Shown here: piece by piece, positions 63,225-64,000 of the stretch | How positions within the stretch are numbered: the first letter of the stretch is position 1 | Layout of the letters: each line of letters starts with the position of its first letter | Notes under the pieces: generated by a model | Seen by the model: the letters and a program-made list of their open reading frames with translations, nothing else | Database searches by the model: none | What the model was told of the DNA's origin: nothing | From: Pseudomonas chlororaphis subsp. chlororaphis | GTDB lineage: Bacteria; Pseudomonadota; Gammaproteobacteria; Pseudomonadales; Pseudomonadaceae | Reading direction: 5' to 3' | Assembly: GCF_003945765.1 (NCBI RefSeq) | Contig: NZ_CP027712.1 | Coordinates: 2,852,001 to 2,916,000, forward strand | DNA length: 64,000 bases | Translations under genes and position numbers: made by a program

Positions 63225-63725
63225 ATGGTCGATACAACGGGATTTCGTAACTCAATGGCAATGCTCGGTGGTGCGGTTTCGATCATCACCACCGATGGCC
63301 CTGCGGGTCGTTTCGGCTTCACCGCTTCGGCGGTGTGCAGCGTGACCGACCAGCCGCCGACACTGTTGGTGTGCATGAATCGCTCGTCGTTTTCCAATGT
63401 GCATTTCAAGAGTAATGGGGTGCTGAGCGTTAACGTCCTGACGCCGGGGCACCAGGAGGTATCGGGGGCGTTTTCCAACCGCAACCTCGATGCCGAGCAG
63501 CGCTTTTCCTGCGCATCCTGGACCACCCTGGAAAGTGGGGCGCCACTGCTCGATGAGGCACTGGTGAGTTTTGACTGCCGCATCGCCCAGGCTCATGAAG
63601 TCGGATCGCACACAATTTTCTATTGCGAAGTCCTGGGTATCCGTAATGGCGAAAGCCAGGAAGGCCTGGTGTATTTCAATCGCGCCTACCACCGCTTGGG
63701 AGATGCATCCAAAGCAACTCCCTGA
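63225..63725 (+). CDS. iacG: Flavin reductase IacG
   Basis: A 166-aa NAD(P)H:flavin oxidoreductase of the HpaC/FMN-reductase type. It supplies reduced flavin to IacA. The conserved AVSIITTDGPAGRFGFTASA and CSVTDQPPTLLVCMNRSS are the flavin-binding blocks, and LNVLTPGHQ-like VNVLTPGHQEVSGAFS follows. The ATG at 63225 follows CGGAGGG. It starts 19 bp after iacF and ends the iacHABICDEFG operon; a weak GGAAGT/ACTTCC hairpin without a T-run lies just after it (63740-63762). Confidence 0.92.
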   Translation: MVDTTGFRNSMAMLGGAVSIITTDGPAGRFGFTASAVCSVTDQPPTLLVCMNRSSFSNVHFKSNGVLSVNVLTPGHQEVSGAFSNRNLDAEQRFSCASWTTLESGAPLLDEALVSFDCRIAQAHEVGSHTIFYCEVLGIRNGESQEGLVYFNRAYHRLGDASKATP

Positions 63726-63953
63726 CAGGGCTGGAACCCGGAAGTTTCGATAAGGACTTCCATGATCATTAAGTTTATTGAATAACAAGAAAGCAGTTGT
63801 CGCTGTTCTGGCGAATGACTGTGTTACGCCTTTTTTTGCAGTGAGTGGTTATAAAAACAATACTGCGGATTGACTGCCTAAGTTTAACTTTTGCTGAACT
63901 AATCTGCTTCCACTAGCCGTGCCTTTGTGCATGTAAAAAAGAAGGAACGCTTG

Positions 63954-64000
63954 ATGTCTCAGAATCGCTGGGTAAGCCGTGGCGTCACTCCTGTGGCCGT
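63954..64000 (+). CDS. Start of an unidentified gene (cut by window end)
   Basis: ATG at 63954 opens MSQNRWVSRGVTPVAV and is preceded by AGAAGGAA at nine bases, a good ribosome site. The frame stays open to the last base. It is on the same strand as the iac genes with a 228-bp AT-rich gap between them (63726-63953), so it probably has its own promoter. Too little is visible to assign a family. Confidence 0.55.
   Translation, partial: MSQNRWVSRGVTPVA

Overview
The window is high-GC chromosomal DNA of a Pseudomonas, most likely of the P. fluorescens group. Three things point there: paired REP elements of the TGTAGGAGC type, protein sequences that look like fluorescent-pseudomonad ones, and a dense set of aromatic-catabolism and transport genes. 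I saw no rRNA, tRNA, CRISPR array, phage gene or insertion sequence.

Region 1 (1-8481): the 3' end of a CitE-type lyase gene, an orphan low-GC DUF1173 gene on the opposite strand, a DctPQM TRAP transporter, a REP doublet, and a LysR regulator followed by agmatine deiminase (aguA) and a polyamine-binding protein. Region 2 (8465-11662): an Ada-like zinc-domain protein beside an AlkA-like glycosylase, then arsC-arsH divergent from an isoprenylcysteine-methyltransferase-like gene. Region 3 (11717-16441): a compact minus-strand unit of tyrosinase, DUF2182 membrane protein, caspase-like protein and a 111-aa unknown. This is the least familiar gene combination in the window.

Region 4 (18600-32070) handles aromatic acids. 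It has two aromatic-acid:H+ symporters, benzoylformate decarboxylase with a divergent LysR gene, a PanE-like reductase, an aldehyde dehydrogenase, an OprD-type porin, and vanR/vanB/vanA for vanillate O-demethylation. Copies of the palindrome AATGGATCCATT lie upstream of vanA (two) and upstream of the first symporter 13 kb away (one exact, one with a single mismatch). They suggest one VanR regulon linking uptake and demethylation. Region 5 (32367-36798) is a run of four exported proteins (two alpha/beta hydrolases, a cupin, a carboxymuconolactone-decarboxylase-like protein) with a convergent LysR gene. Region 6 (36899-47846) is mixed: PhyH-like dioxygenase and FAD oxidoreductase, small hypotheticals, a GFA-family gene and a decayed second copy of it, a kinase-like ATPase, cupin, MaoC hydratase, LysE exporter with divergent Lrp regulator, Nudix hydrolase, a small nuclease-fold candidate and a phospholipase-D-like protein.

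Region 7 (48004-63725) is a complete indole-3-acetic-acid catabolic operon, iacHABICDEFG, on the plus strand. Divergent from it on the minus strand are a branched-chain-type ABC importer (livK, livH, a livM-livG fusion, livF), a second PanE-like reductase, a class II aldolase and a MarR regulator that is probably iacR. The 790-bp divergent intergenic region holds a strong-looking promoter with an inverted repeat between its -35 and -10, and a separate intrinsic-terminator hairpin. A further gene starts at 63954 and runs off the window.

Coordinates and starts were read by eye from the sequence. Family names are from recognition of motifs, not from database searches.
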